A stretch of 15,729 bases of DNA from Thermoplasmatales archaeon (GCA_023128855.1 JAGMDE010000046.1:1-15729), one strand, 5' to 3'. Shown: positions 1-7,681, counted from the first letter of the stretch. The notes: generated by a model not told the origin, from the sequence alone. Program-made: numbers and translations.

Positions 1-2
1 AC

Positions 3-3000
3 ACAGCAGCTAACTATGTCTGGGGAAATAGTATCACAGACTTTAGCATATTTGGACCATTGGGACAAGAACCCGCTGCAAATACTCCACCATGGATCAA
101 AGACAACACAAACACACCAGCAAACAACACCAACAACATATGCCCCATACCCAGCCTACACGTAATATGCTGGGATAACAACACCATAGATACCACGAAC
201 GCCACATGGCGAAGCAACTCTTCAGGACCATGGGTCTCATTCCATACAACAAGCACCATCAGCAACAACACCAACATAACCGCCACCAACGGAAACTTCA
301 CACAATCCAATACAACATATTGGTGGAGCGTAAACCTCACCGATGGAGAAGGAGGATGGGACAACAAAACATTTAGTTTTACAACAAATCAAAAACCAGA
401 ACAAGCAAACATAGATCCATGGAATGGATCAACCGATATAAGCACAACACCAGCACTCTACGTAGTAGTCTCAGATAGTGATGGTGACACCATGATAGCA
501 TACTGGCGATACAATGACTCAAACAACTGGTGGACCTTCGCCACCAACACCAGCATAACCACAATCACAAACATAACACAGACCAACTCTAACTTCACCA
601 ACTACAGCACAACCTACTACTGGACAGTAAACCTCACCGATGGATGCAACTACACCAACGAAACATATCATTTTACAACAACAGCATCGCCAGCAAGTCT
701 GCCTGTAGTAATTACAAATGCCTCAACAGGGATTGGAGAAACAAACGCAACACTCAATGCATATCTATCAAGCAATGGAAGTGCGGATACAACATGTGGT
801 TTTAGATTTGGAACAAGTTCTGGTGTTTATACAGAAAATGTTTCACTTGGAGTTACAGCAAATCTATCAGAATTCAGCAACAATAATCAAAGTCTTTCAA
901 AAGGTCAGATTTATTTCTTCCAAGCCTGGGCAACCAACAGCGTAGGATTTGCAAATGGAGGTGAACTAACATTCCTCACCAAACCAGACCCAACAACCAG
1001 TCTAAGTGCACAAACAAACAGTTCCTCAATGATATATCTAACATGGACAAAACCAGGAGAAGCAAATACAACATATATTGAAAGAAATGCAACAGCAGTA
1101 ACAAGCTGGGCAAGAGGAGAAGGAACACTAGTATATAACGGTACAGCAACCAACTTAGAAGATTCTGGATTAGTTAATGGAACTACTTATTATTATCAAG
1201 CTTGGAGTTTTGCAAATTGGACCTACAATCCAACACTTACACAGTTCTCAGATTCAAATGATAGTGATAATACAACTACAAAATATCATCCTGATCTTAG
1301 CAGTGAAACACCAACAAATGCAAGCACAGGAATTAGCCTAAATCCAACATTACAAATCACAGTTAGCCATAACAACGGTTATCTAATGAATGTTTCATGG
1401 TACTGGGGGACAGACAATAGCTGTCCAAATTATATCGGAGCAAATAACTCCGTGACCAATGGAACATGGAACATGACAGATAGTGACAATAATTTTTCAT
1501 CAAATGGAGTAACATATTACTGGTGTGTAAAAGTAAACGATGGACACGGAGGATGGACCAATGAAACATATCACTTTACAACCATAGGTGCAAACAAACA
1601 AATAATAAGCAAAGGACAAAGTGCTTATTCACTTGAAATGAACTCTGGTGGGACCACCTTATATGGGTATATTAATAGCAATGCTGTCAATATTTCAATA
1701 GATACTAATTGGCATTATGTAGTACTAACCTTCGATGGTACAACAATAAAATTGTATAAAGATGGAGAATTGGTAGATAGTAAAGGTTTATCTGCAAGTA
1801 TAAATACAAACAATAATGATCTAAAACTTGGAGAGTTCTTTACTGGAACATTAGATGAACTGCGAGTATCAAATACTGCGAGAAATGCAGGATACATTAA
1901 CACAACCTATAACAATGAAAATAGTCCAACAACCTTTGCAACATTTGGAGATCAAATAGGAGTTCTTTCAACTTGGGATTATCGTAAAAAAATCTGGATA
2001 AACGCCTCACAAATAGAAAATGACCTACCATACTTCCCAGTTCTCATAAGTACAACAGATAATGATCTTAAAAATAATGCACATTTAACAGGTAATGATA
2101 TTATATTTATGAATACAACTGCTGGTTGGACAACTAGTTCATATACTGGTCGATTTCCTCATGAAGTTGAAAAATGGGATAAATCAAATGGTGAGCTTGT
2201 TGCATGGGTGAACGTTACAAGCCTATCCTCAACAACCAACACAAGTATTTATATGTACTACGGGAGCTCCATTTGTACATCAGATAGAACAAATGCAAAT
2301 GGTGTTTGGGATTCTAATTATGTAATGGTACAACATCTAAACGAAACAAGTGACCCACACGGAGACTCAACCAGTTACAACAACGATGGAAACGAAAGCG
2401 GAGGAGTAAATCAATCTGCTGATGAAGAAAAGATTGATGGTGCTGATTGGTTTGATGGAAATAATGATTATGTTGATTGTGGAAACGGCACGAGTTTGAA
2501 CATTAGAAATGCAGTTACGATTGAAGCCTGGATTAAGATGGATGAGAGACCTGATCAGGAGGATTGGTATGATTGTACCGGTAAGGGTAATTATTCGCTT
2601 TATCTATATGGGGTAGACAATACGGAGACAATTATAGGTGCATATTTTTGGATAGACGGAGTTGAAGTCGATCTCTGGGAGGAAGGTGTAGTAGACATAA
2701 ATCCAAATAATGGATGGGCACACTGCGTTATAACATTCGATGGGACAGACATTAAAGCGTATGTTAATGGCCAACTTGACTTTACTTACAATAATCCTGG
2801 TACTATTGATGATTCTTCTGCAATTAATCTAATAATTGGAGCTTGGGACGAAGCTAATCATTTTTACGGTTCATTGGATGAAGTCCGTATTTCAAATACT
2901 AATCGTTCAGCCGCATGGATAAACACAACATACAACAACACAAACGATCCAAGTTCATTCCTAGCATTTGGAGAGCAAGAAATACAAAATGTAGCACCAA

Positions 3001-4037
3001 CACAAAGCAGTCCAAGTCCAAGTGATGGTGCAACTGGACAGAGTTTGAACCCGCCATTGCAGATAACAATTGCAGATAACAATGTTGACTCTATGAATGT
3101 AACATTTAGAACAAATGCTTCTGGACCTTGGGCAGATATAGATTCAAACAACACTGTATTTAATGGAACATATCAACAAACACCATCAAATATGAACAGT
3201 TATAACACAAAATATTGGTGGAGTGCAAATGTAACTGATGGCACATTATGGAATAACGTAACGTATAACTTTACAACCAACGCTCTTCCAGTTTTAAGTA
3301 ATCCAATACCAGCAAATGGTTCAAGTGGTATAAGTCTCTGGCCTGCATGTAATGTAACTGTTTCAGATGCTAATGGTGGAACAGTTGATGTTTACTTCTA
3401 TGAAAATACGACTGGAACTTGGATATGTAATCAAACAAATAGTAGTGTAGATGTAACAACTGCTCAAAACGTTGTATGGGTTAATTATTCAAATGCATCA
3501 TCATCCTCTACAGAATACTGGTGGAGTGTAAACGTAACTGATAGTATAGGTTGGACAAATGAAACATATAGCTTTACAACCGCTGCTTCTCCATTCCTTT
3601 ATGTTTTCGAAAGGTATAGATTCATAAAATTATCTGATTTCTTACCTGAAGCAACTGACAAAGAAAAAGAATACATCCAACATATCGATATCACTGATAA
3701 AACAGAAATAACAAACGGAAAAATTAGATTAAAAATAACTGAAGAATTAGAAGAAACAACTTATCTTGACCGAATCTATCTAAGAATAAACGGTGAACAA
3801 ATAGTTGAAATTGATAATATTAAACCTAAAACACAGCAATTGAAACCATTAGCAGAGCAATCCTTCTTATCACAGACAAACAAACAACTTTTAAAACATT
3901 CAGATAACCATTATCTCATTTTGAAAGAAGGAGACGAATACATTCTTGAATTTGTTATACCAGATAATTGTCATAAAATCGAGTTTGCAGCTGAAGGTTA
4001 TTATATTGAACACCATACCCATAAGAATGATAGGTAG
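3..4037 (+). CDS. Large modular surface protein (Fn3/Ig-like, LamG, DUF2341), 5' end outside window
   Basis: The frame is open from base 3, so this is the 3' part of a longer gene; the TTG at 60 is internal. Modules by nucleotide: two Ig-like repeats ending in YHFTT-type strands (to about 690), two Fn3-like domains (700-985, 990-1290), another Ig-like repeat (1290-1590), a shortened LamG (1593-1965), DUF2341 (about 1968-2450, starting WDYRKKIWIN), a complete LamG (2450-2985, ending SLDEVRISN), two more Ig-like repeats (2985-3590), and a charged tail (3594-4034). The modules are packed with N-x-S/T sequons, so an exported, N-glycosylated S-layer-like or adhesin-like protein is likely. The tail has no sequon, no membrane segment and no obvious sorting signal. 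LamG domains often bind glycans, but the ligand here is unknown. A small AbrB-type gene follows after 30 bases. Codon use is mosaic: A/C-rich before about 690, more T-rich later. Confidence 0.9.
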   Translation, partial: TAANYVWGNSITDFSIFGPLGQEPAANTPPWIKDNTNTPANNTNNICPIPSLHVICWDNNTIDTTNATWRSNSSGPWVSFHTTSTISNNTNITATNGNFTQSNTTYWWSVNLTDGEGGWDNKTFSFTTNQKPEQANIDPWNGSTDISTTPALYVVVSDSDGDTMIAYWRYNDSNNWWTFATNTSITTITNITQTNSNFTNYSTTYYWTVNLTDGCNYTNETYHFTTTASPASLPVVITNASTGIGETNATLNAYLSSNGSADTTCGFRFGTSSGVYTENVSLGVTANLSEFSNNNQSLSKGQIYFFQAWATNSVGFANGGELTFLTKPDPTTSLSAQTNSSSMIYLTWTKPGEANTTYIERNATAVTSWARGEGTLVYNGTATNLEDSGLVNGTTYYYQAWSFANWTYNPTLTQFSDSNDSDNTTTKYHPDLSSETPTNASTGISLNPTLQITVSHNNGYLMNVSWYWGTDNSCPNYIGANNSVTNGTWNMTDSDNNFSSNGVTYYWCVKVNDGHGGWTNETYHFTTIGANKQIISKGQSAYSLEMNSGGTTLYGYINSNAVNISIDTNWHYVVLTFDGTTIKLYKDGELVDSKGLSASINTNNNDLKLGEFFTGTLDELRVSNTARNAGYINTTYNNENSPTTFATFGDQIGVLSTWDYRKKIWINASQIENDLPYFPVLISTTDNDLKNNAHLTGNDIIFMNTTAGWTTSSYTGRFPHEVEKWDKSNGELVAWVNVTSLSSTTNTSIYMYYGSSICTSDRTNANGVWDSNYVMVQHLNETSDPHGDSTSYNNDGNESGGVNQSADEEKIDGADWFDGNNDYVDCGNGTSLNIRNAVTIEAWIKMDERPDQEDWYDCTGKGNYSLYLYGVDNTETIIGAYFWIDGVEVDLWEEGVVDINPNNGWAHCVITFDGTDIKAYVNGQLDFTYNNPGTIDDSSAINLIIGAWDEANHFYGSLDEVRISNTNRSAAWINTTYNNTNDPSSFLAFGEQEIQNVAPTQSSPSPSDGATGQSLNPPLQITIADNNVDSMNVTFRTNASGPWADIDSNNTVFNGTYQQTPSNMNSYNTKYWWSANVTDGTLWNNVTYNFTTNALPVLSNPIPANGSSGISLWPACNVTVSDANGGTVDVYFYENTTGTWICNQTNSSVDVTTAQNVVWVNYSNASSSSTEYWWSVNVTDSIGWTNETYSFTTAASPFLYVFERYRFIKLSDFLPEATDKEKEYIQHIDITDKTEITNGKIRLKITEELEETTYLDRIYLRINGEQIVEIDNIKPKTQQLKPLAEQSFLSQTNKQLLKHSDNHYLILKEGDEYILEFVIPDNCHKIEFAAEGYYIEHHTHKNDR

Positions 4038-4067
4038 ATATATAAATAGATATATTTAAGAGGGCGG
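4038..4067 (+). promoter_or_regulatory. TATA-like region and leader of AbrB gene 1
   Basis: This AT-rich spacer between the surface gene stop and the AbrB start contains TATATAAATA followed by TATATTTAAG, then GAGGGCGG directly before the ATG. The TATA-like box lies about 25-30 bases from the start codon, the distance expected for archaeal transcription with a very short or no leader. The same spacer is kept almost unchanged at 5537-5566 before the second AbrB gene, which suggests function or recent duplication. Promoter activity is inferred from sequence only. Confidence 0.4.
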
Positions 4068-4250
4068 ATGACCTTAAAACGAAAAACCCGAGTTTCGGGA
4101 ACCAGCATAGTTGTTACAATTCCAAGTCAGATAGCAGAAGCATATAACATAAATAGCGGAGACATTATTGAAATTATACCATACAAGAATGGTGAAATAA
4201 GAATTAAAAAATACAATCAAGAACTAACAGGTCCAAAACAACAAAACTAA
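4068..4250 (+). CDS. AbrB/SpoVT (MazE-like) family DNA-binding protein, copy 1
   Basis: This 60-residue protein shows the swapped-hairpin AbrB signature: basic start TLKRKTRVSG, then SIVVTIPSQ, an alpha-turn ending INSGD, and the strand pair IIEIIPYKNGEIRIKK. Residues 3-48 make the whole fold and leave a short polar C-terminal tail. Such proteins bind DNA as dimers and act as transcription regulators or as antitoxins. No toxin gene follows on the same strand, so it may be a stand-alone regulator, perhaps of the surface gene it trails by 30 bases. It is paralogous to 5567-5755 and to the pseudogene at 6656-6829; the first 34 codons and the upstream spacer are closely conserved with the former. 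The ATG is preceded by a GAGGGCGG purine-rich stretch. Confidence 0.85.
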   Translation: MTLKRKTRVSGTSIVVTIPSQIAEAYNINSGDIIEIIPYKNGEIRIKKYNQELTGPKQQN

Positions 4251-4284
4251 CAAACAACAACCTACAAACACAAGAAAACCAATC

Positions 4285-4644
4285 CCCTACACAATCCTTC
4301 CCAAAACACAAGCCAACACTCTATTATTTTTTATCAAGTGCAGTCACCTGCACAGTTTCTTCCCAAATCCAAGACCTAAACACCATCACAACGTTGTTCA
4401 GAGTCCATGACCTATCAGAAGCTTCGTTCTCCTGTAAACCGCCTATTTAAATCCGACTTTAGTTCCATCCAGAAACCAAGGCTTCAAACACGTTTTAGTC
4501 TCTTTCAATATCTGTGACCCAAAATAAAAATCTCTCCTAAAGCCATTTCTAGAATCCGAGACCTACAGTTTCCCAAATTTGGCTGGTAGCAAACAAAAAA
4601 CATTTCCCATATACGTCATTTGTTATTTCCCATATGTGTAACCT
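4285..4644. repeat. Degenerate 21-bp repeat cluster 1
   Basis: The gene-free stretch from 4251 to 4668 is filled by irregularly spaced copies of an element near GTCTC-N11-GAGAC with core TTCCCAAATCC. The clearest copies are 4355-4375 (GTTTC...AAGAC) and 4498-4518 (GTCTC...GTGAC). Copies with only the right half or core clear are 4391-4411, 4542-4562, 4567-4586, 4603-4619 and 4625-4642, and a poor copy starts near 4290. The block 4495-4575 aligns with 7921-8000 in cluster 3, including the 44-base spacing between consecutive copies. The cluster lies downstream of AbrB gene 1 and ends about 25 bases from the 3' end of the minus-strand hepT gene. Function is unknown: protein-binding array, RNA structure and decayed mobile sequence are all possible. 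Confidence 0.7.
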
Positions 4645-4668
4645 GAACACCCATATCAAGTCCAAAAT

Positions 4669-5010
4669 CTATGATAATTCTTTCTTTATTTTTAATAGAT
4701 TTTTCTTCAACCGCGGGATATCTTTTTTAACGGTTCCCCAGGTTAACTCCAAATCTATTCCAAAGTATTCATGGGTAAGGATATCACGCATTCCTGCAAT
4801 TTCTTTCCAAGGAACCTCTGGATACTTATTTTTTATTTCCTTTGGAATGTTTTTCACGGCTTCTCCTATGATTTCTATACGTCGAATAATTGAATCCTGA
4901 AGTTGAACATTATTCATAAAGCTTTGTTTGGTGCAACCCTTTGTATATTTTTCAATTAAATCAATGCATTCCAATATATGATCGATAAATGTCCTGGGAT
5001 CTTTTTTCAT
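4669..5010 (-). CDS. hepT: HepT-like HEPN toxin (DUF86)
   Basis: This 113-residue all-alpha protein has the HEPN active-site motif R-x4-H-x-Y at R75, H80 and Y82 (RDILTHEY). In characterised MntA-HepT systems the toxin is an RNase, and the tyrosine of this motif is adenylylated by the MntA antitoxin. The length is normal for DUF86 and all key residues are present. The ATG overlaps the stop of the upstream nucleotidyltransferase gene by four bases (ATGA), as expected for translational coupling in this pair. The 3' end points into repeat cluster 1, with no clear hairpin terminator. Family assignment is strong; activity is inferred. Confidence 0.9.
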   Translation of the reverse strand: MKKDPRTFIDHILECIDLIEKYTKGCTKQSFMNNVQLQDSIIRRIEIIGEAVKNIPKEIKNKYPEVPWKEIAGMRDILTHEYFGIDLELTWGTVKKDIPRLKKNLLKIKKELS

Positions 5011-5306
5011 AGAATCACTTTTTGTTCATCTAAGATTCTCTTTTTGAGAAGGGGGTTAATGGATTTATAAGTGAGAACATCTACCTTTCTACCTAATAAT
5101 TCTTCAAGTCTCGTTTTCAAACGAACAAGATCTAGTAGACTTTTTTTCCCCTTGAATTCAACTAGCAAATCAACATCGCTTTCCTTGGTAGTTTCACCTC
5201 TAACAACAGATCCAAAAAGTGATGCTTTTTTCACTCCGAATTTTTTTAACGTATCAATTATAATACCTTTTATCTCTTCTTCTTGTCCCATAATTAGCTT
5301 GCTCAT
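5007..5306 (-). CDS. mntA: MntA-like minimal nucleotidyltransferase antitoxin
   Basis: This 99-residue minimal nucleotidyltransferase has the GS-x10-D-x-D signature: G32-S33, D44 and D46 (within GSVVRGETTKESDVD), plus the third carboxylate D76 in RKVDVLT. MntA proteins neutralise HepT by transferring AMP to the HEPN tyrosine. It is the first gene of the pair and overlaps hepT by four bases. The first ATG at 5306 was chosen; a second in-frame Met at residue 6 is also possible, and GATGG just before the first ATG is only a weak ribosome site. The start faces the surface-protein remnant at 5386-5523, leaving about 80 bases for a promoter. Confidence 0.88.
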   Translation of the reverse strand: MSKLIMGQEEEIKGIIIDTLKKFGVKKASLFGSVVRGETTKESDVDLLVEFKGKKSLLDLVRLKTRLEELLGRKVDVLTYKSINPLLKKRILDEQKVIL

Positions 5307-5385
5307 CCATCATTATAACCTTTAGCATTATTAATCTTTGCATCTTTCCTATAAGAGTGAGTGGGTAACAAAGTTTGATAGCAAC

Positions 5386-5523
5386 ATGGGTTTTGATTGC
5401 ACCCTCGATGAAGTCCGTCTTTCAAAAACAGGACGCATTACAACATGGATTAATACCTGCTATAATACAATGCATAATAAAACCACATTTGTCACATTTG
5501 GTAGTGAACAACCATATTCATAA
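5386..5523 (+). pseudogene. Remnant of a LamG-domain surface protein end
   Basis: In frame, TLDEVRLSKTGRITTWINT matches the end of LamG 2 of the large surface protein (SLDEVRISNTNRSAAWINT at about 2870-2930), followed by a counterpart of its NN-x4-S-FLAFGEQ strand (TTFVTFGSEQ). The upstream LamG strands are missing and there is no credible start. At about 5511 the sequence switches to a copy of bases 4012 onward, the last codons and 3' flank of the surface gene, but in a different reading frame, so it stops at 5523. This looks like a deletion that joined a LamG end to the extreme 3' end of a second surface gene and removed the modules and tail between them. Confidence 0.7.
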
Positions 5524-5601
5524 GAGTGATAAGCAGATATATAAGTAGATATATTTAAGAGGGCGAATGACCTTAAAAAGAAAAACCCGAGTTTCGGGAA
5601 G
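5511..5601 (+). repeat. Direct repeat of 4012-4102 (surface gene end, spacer, AbrB start)
   Basis: Bases 5511-5601 align without gaps to 4012-4102 (constant offset 1499), with about eight differences over roughly 90 bases. The repeat spans the last codons of the surface gene, the TATA-like spacer and the first codons of AbrB; weaker similarity continues through the AbrB gene. It is direct evidence that the surface-gene end and the AbrB gene were duplicated together. Confidence 0.85.
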
Positions 5602-5755
5602 TAGCATTGTTGTTACAATTCCAAGTCAACTTGTAGAAGCTTTTGATATAAATAGTGGTGACACTGTTGAAATTATCCCTCTAAAAAATGGTGAAATAAA
5701 AATCAAAAAAATAAGGCAAATAAATGAAAAAGATGTTTTACATATATCAGAATGA
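5567..5755 (+). CDS. AbrB/SpoVT (MazE-like) family DNA-binding protein, copy 2
   Basis: This 62-residue paralogue of the protein at 4068-4250 keeps the same core (RKTRVSGSSIVVTIPSQ, INSGD, KNGEIKIKK). Changes are concentrated in the helix (LVEAFD against IAEAYN) and in the unrelated C-terminal tail. The reading frame is intact and the upstream spacer is conserved, so it is probably expressed. It directly follows a dead surface-gene remnant, so it has outlived its original neighbour. The next genes, a VapBC-like pair, are on the other strand and end 112 bases downstream. It could be a regulator or an orphan antitoxin. Confidence 0.85.
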   Translation: MTLKRKTRVSGSSIVVTIPSQLVEAFDINSGDTVEIIPLKNGEIKIKKIRQINEKDVLHISE

Positions 5756-5867
5756 AAAAAAATTGTTATCATCAAAAATGAGAAATATACTCAATAAAAG
5801 CAGAGAAGAGTGATTTATGCATAATTCCTAGGTGCAAGATATGTTTAAAAGTATATGATTTTTATTA

Positions 5868-6302
5868 CTATAATGTATCAAACAATTCAATAATTTCTCT
5901 AGTATTAAATATTAATACTTTGGATTGCTTTTTAAAAAGTTTATCATTTGACCAAATAGGGCAACGTATTTTTAATGCTAGAGCAAAAAAGTCTATATCT
6001 TCAACAAATTCAATGTATTCTTTCTTTGATAATCGGTCTGCTATTGATAGCACTCTAGGAAAAGCTGAGGAATATTCTTCTAAAGGGATGAATTTAACTT
6101 TTAATGCCAGATCCATTTTAAGTTTCTTGAATTCCGACTTTGAACACGAAACCTTTTTTATTAATTCTGATGAATGCTTATTAATTTCTTCTAAGGCATA
6201 TTCAGGAGCAAAAAGTTCAGTTGATTTATTCAATATCTTTCTTAAAACAGAATTTTTCCAGAAAAAAGTAAACAATACATTGGAATCCACTACTAATCTC
6301 AT
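5868..6302 (-). CDS. PIN-domain ribonuclease toxin (VapC-like), copy 1
   Basis: This 144-residue PIN protein has an N-terminal strand with the first catalytic acid D6 (VVDSNVLF), a second acid at E38/E39 (YALEEI), an acidic cluster ED-x-D at 101-104 before FFALAL, and a fourth acid D120 in PIWSNDKLFKKQ. PIN toxins use these carboxylates to bind Mg2+ or Mn2+ and cut RNA. The start codon directly abuts the stop of the upstream antitoxin gene with no gap, as in VapBC operons. It is paralogous to 7025-7444, with the same WSND-x3-KKQ-x-KV C-terminal motif. The RNA target cannot be told from sequence. Confidence 0.87.
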   Translation of the reverse strand: MRLVVDSNVLFTFFWKNSVLRKILNKSTELFAPEYALEEINKHSSELIKKVSCSKSEFKKLKMDLALKVKFIPLEEYSSAFPRVLSIADRLSKKEYIEFVEDIDFFALALKIRCPIWSNDKLFKKQSKVLIFNTREIIELFDTL

Positions 6303-6545
6303 TTATAGCAATCCTTTCTTTTTTAATTCCTTTGCTCGTCCTTTACGTGATTTGCGTAGTGTTTCAACCGCCCATTCATTAAATGCTTCTTCCTCTTTAA
6401 GTTTTTTTACCATTTCTTCTTTCCAAGCTAATTCTTTTACTTTTTCTTCTATAGATTTTCTAATGAATCCGGACCAGTTTATTTCAGAGAATTTGTTCAT
6501 TAATTCCTTTGTTTTTTGTGATACAGATAATGTTACAGATACCAT
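6303..6545 (-). CDS. VapB-like antitoxin, copy 1
   Basis: This 80-residue protein begins with a short strand (VSVTLSVSQKTKELM) followed by helices, including EINWSGFIRKSIEEKV, the pattern of ribbon-helix-helix-type antitoxins paired with archaeal PIN toxins. Its C-terminal half is highly basic (RKSRKGRAKELKKK), unlike copy 2. It is the first gene of the pair and is directly joined to the PIN gene. The strand segment should bind the operator and the C-terminal part should wrap the toxin. A minus-strand TATA-like box lies about 40 bases upstream. Confidence 0.82.
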   Translation of the reverse strand: MVSVTLSVSQKTKELMNKFSEINWSGFIRKSIEEKVKELAWKEEMVKKLKEEEAFNEWAVETLRKSRKGRAKELKKKGLL

Positions 6546-6579
6546 TTCAATACCTCATGTAAAAAAACATAATTACGTT

Positions 6580-6595
6580 AAAATATTTAAAGATT
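6580..6595 (-). promoter_or_regulatory. TATA-like box of VapBC copy 1
   Basis: Read on the minus strand, this stretch gives CTTTAAATATTTTAAC, with TTTAAATA about 40 bases before the antitoxin ATG. The placement fits an archaeal promoter with a short leader. The assignment rests on sequence alone in an AT-rich background. Confidence 0.35.
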
Positions 6596-6655
6596 TTGAT
6601 TTAGCTTCTTAAACTAGATTAAAAGCTGAAAAGGGTTTACTCAGAAAAACAAAAA

Positions 6656-6829
6656 ATGTTAACACGTAAAACACAGGCATCTGGCAGCAGCATCGTTGTA
6701 ACAATACCTAGTCAACTTGTAGAAGCTTTTAACATTCATTGTGGAGACATTATTGAAATCACACCTCTAAAAAACTGAGAGATAAAAATTAAAAAGATAG
6801 ATATGTCACATGCTTCAACAGGATCATAA
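6656..6829 (+). pseudogene. AbrB-family gene copy 3, interrupted by TGA
   Basis: From the ATG at 6656 the frame reads MLTRKTQASGSSIVVTIPSQ, then LVEAFNIHCGDIIEITPLKN, and then a TGA at 6776-6778 where the paralogues have a glycine codon (one base change from GGA). Reading on gives EIKIKKIDMSHASTGS and a TAA at 6827-6829. The start has no TLKRK-type N-terminus and no purine-rich site, and the conserved TATA-like spacer of the other two copies is absent. The 40-residue product would retain most of the swapped-hairpin fold but lose the last strand. It is best read as a recent pseudogene. Repeat cluster 2 follows at 6872, the same order as AbrB gene 1 and cluster 1. Confidence 0.8.
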
Positions 6830-6871
6830 AAATAGCACTAATAACAAACCCTCGAAGACAATAAAACCAGT

Positions 6872-6952
6872 CACCTACACAGTCTCTTCCCAAATCCAAG
6901 ACCTAAAAATTTTCCCAAATATGAGACCTAGCATTTCCTAGACTCATGACCT
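6872..6952. repeat. Degenerate 21-bp repeat cluster 2
   Basis: Three consecutive copies are visible. 6882-6902 is a clear copy (GTCTC TTCCCAAATCC AAGAC) preceded by CACCTACACA as in clusters 1 and 3. 6907-6927 has core TTCCCAAATAT and a perfect right half, GAGACC. 6930-6950 is weaker, ending ATGACC. Copy starts are about 25 and 23 bases apart, tighter than in the other clusters. The cluster lies between the AbrB pseudogene and the 3' end of VapBC copy 2. Confidence 0.7.
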
Positions 6953-7024
6953 ACTCTTCTAATAAAATATTTTATAGATATATTGCTGTTTTCAAATGAA
7001 TCAAAAACCATAGCCCCAAAAAAA

Positions 7025-7444
7025 TTATTCTTTTACATCTAATAGTTTCATCAATTCAGAGGTTGAAAATACATTAACTTTACCTTGCTTTTTAAGTGCT
7101 TTATCATTTGACCATAAAGGAACCCCTAAGTATAACGCCAATCCAACAAAGGGTGCATCATCTTTTGCATTATCTGAGAGAAACTCCTTAGATTTTTCAT
7201 AAAATTTAATGAAATTTGATTTTGGAATTATTTCAATAAGAGAAGAAATAATTGTTATTGTCTTTTTGAATTCTTTTTCAGTTATGTTAGATTTGTTACA
7301 GATTTCTTCTTTATATTTTAGCAGCTCTGTGAATGTTTCTTTTGGTGCAAATAATTTTAATGAGGTATTAGATATTATTTTCCTAGTTGTTGAATCATAT
7401 TTGAAAAAGGAAAATAATATGTTAGTATCGATGACAAGTTCCAT
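7025..7444 (-). CDS. PIN-domain ribonuclease toxin (VapC-like), copy 2
   Basis: This 139-residue paralogue of 5868-6302 has D6 in VIDTNILFSFF, E40 in TFTELLKY, the acidic pair D95-D96 in AKDDAPFVGLAL, and D114 in PLWSNDKALKKQGKV, so all four PIN metal-binding positions are present. The antitoxin gene lies immediately upstream with no gap. Divergence from copy 1 across the middle of the protein is large, so the two modules are old paralogues or separate arrivals of one family, not a fresh duplication. The 3' end lies about 75 bases from repeat cluster 2. Confidence 0.87.
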   Translation of the reverse strand: MELVIDTNILFSFFKYDSTTRKIISNTSLKLFAPKETFTELLKYKEEICNKSNITEKEFKKTITIISSLIEIIPKSNFIKFYEKSKEFLSDNAKDDAPFVGLALYLGVPLWSNDKALKKQGKVNVFSTSELMKLLDVKE

Positions 7445-7681
7445 TTATGTTGATTCCTCATATTTTTTTGCAATTTCTTTTTTTAACTGTTTACCTAATT
7501 TCAAGCAATCTGAATCTGTTAGTTTGCTGTCGGCTAGCATTTCATCAAGTTCTTTTAAAAGTTCAAGTCTTTTGATTTTTTGAGTAAGTAAGATCCTAGT
7601 CAATTTAGACCAGTTTATCTCTGGGAATTTCTTCATTTTTGCTTTTAGTTCTTTAGGGATAGATATTGTTATATTTGCCAT
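7445..7681 (-). CDS. VapB-like antitoxin, copy 2
   Basis: This 78-residue protein has the N-terminal strand ANITISIPKELKAKMKKF and the motif PEINWSKLTR, matching the SEINWSGFIR region of copy 1. The C-terminal half is a mixed-charge helix (LLKELDEMLADSKLTDSD) that probably contacts the toxin and shares little with copy 1. This difference would be expected to give toxin-specific pairing. It is first in its operon, with a TATA-like box and a short repeated motif upstream at 7705-7740. Confidence 0.82.
   Translation of the reverse strand: MANITISIPKELKAKMKKFPEINWSKLTRILLTQKIKRLELLKELDEMLADSKLTDSDCLKLGKQLKKEIAKKYEEST

Noticed and set aside
60..62. TTG as the start of the surface protein gene
   Set aside because: The same frame stays open back to base 3 with sensible surface-protein residues (ANYVWGNSITDFSIFG), so the gene begins outside the window.
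4634..4900. Plus-strand ORF of 88 residues
   Set aside because: It is antisense to hepT, which has a full HEPN motif and operon context.
5920..6612. Plus-strand ORF of 230 residues
   Set aside because: It is a Ser/Phe-rich shadow of the PIN and antitoxin genes on the other strand.
6776..6778. TGA as a selenocysteine codon in AbrB copy 3
   Set aside because: The paralogues have glycine there, and no selenocysteine-insertion structure or reason for selenium is apparent.
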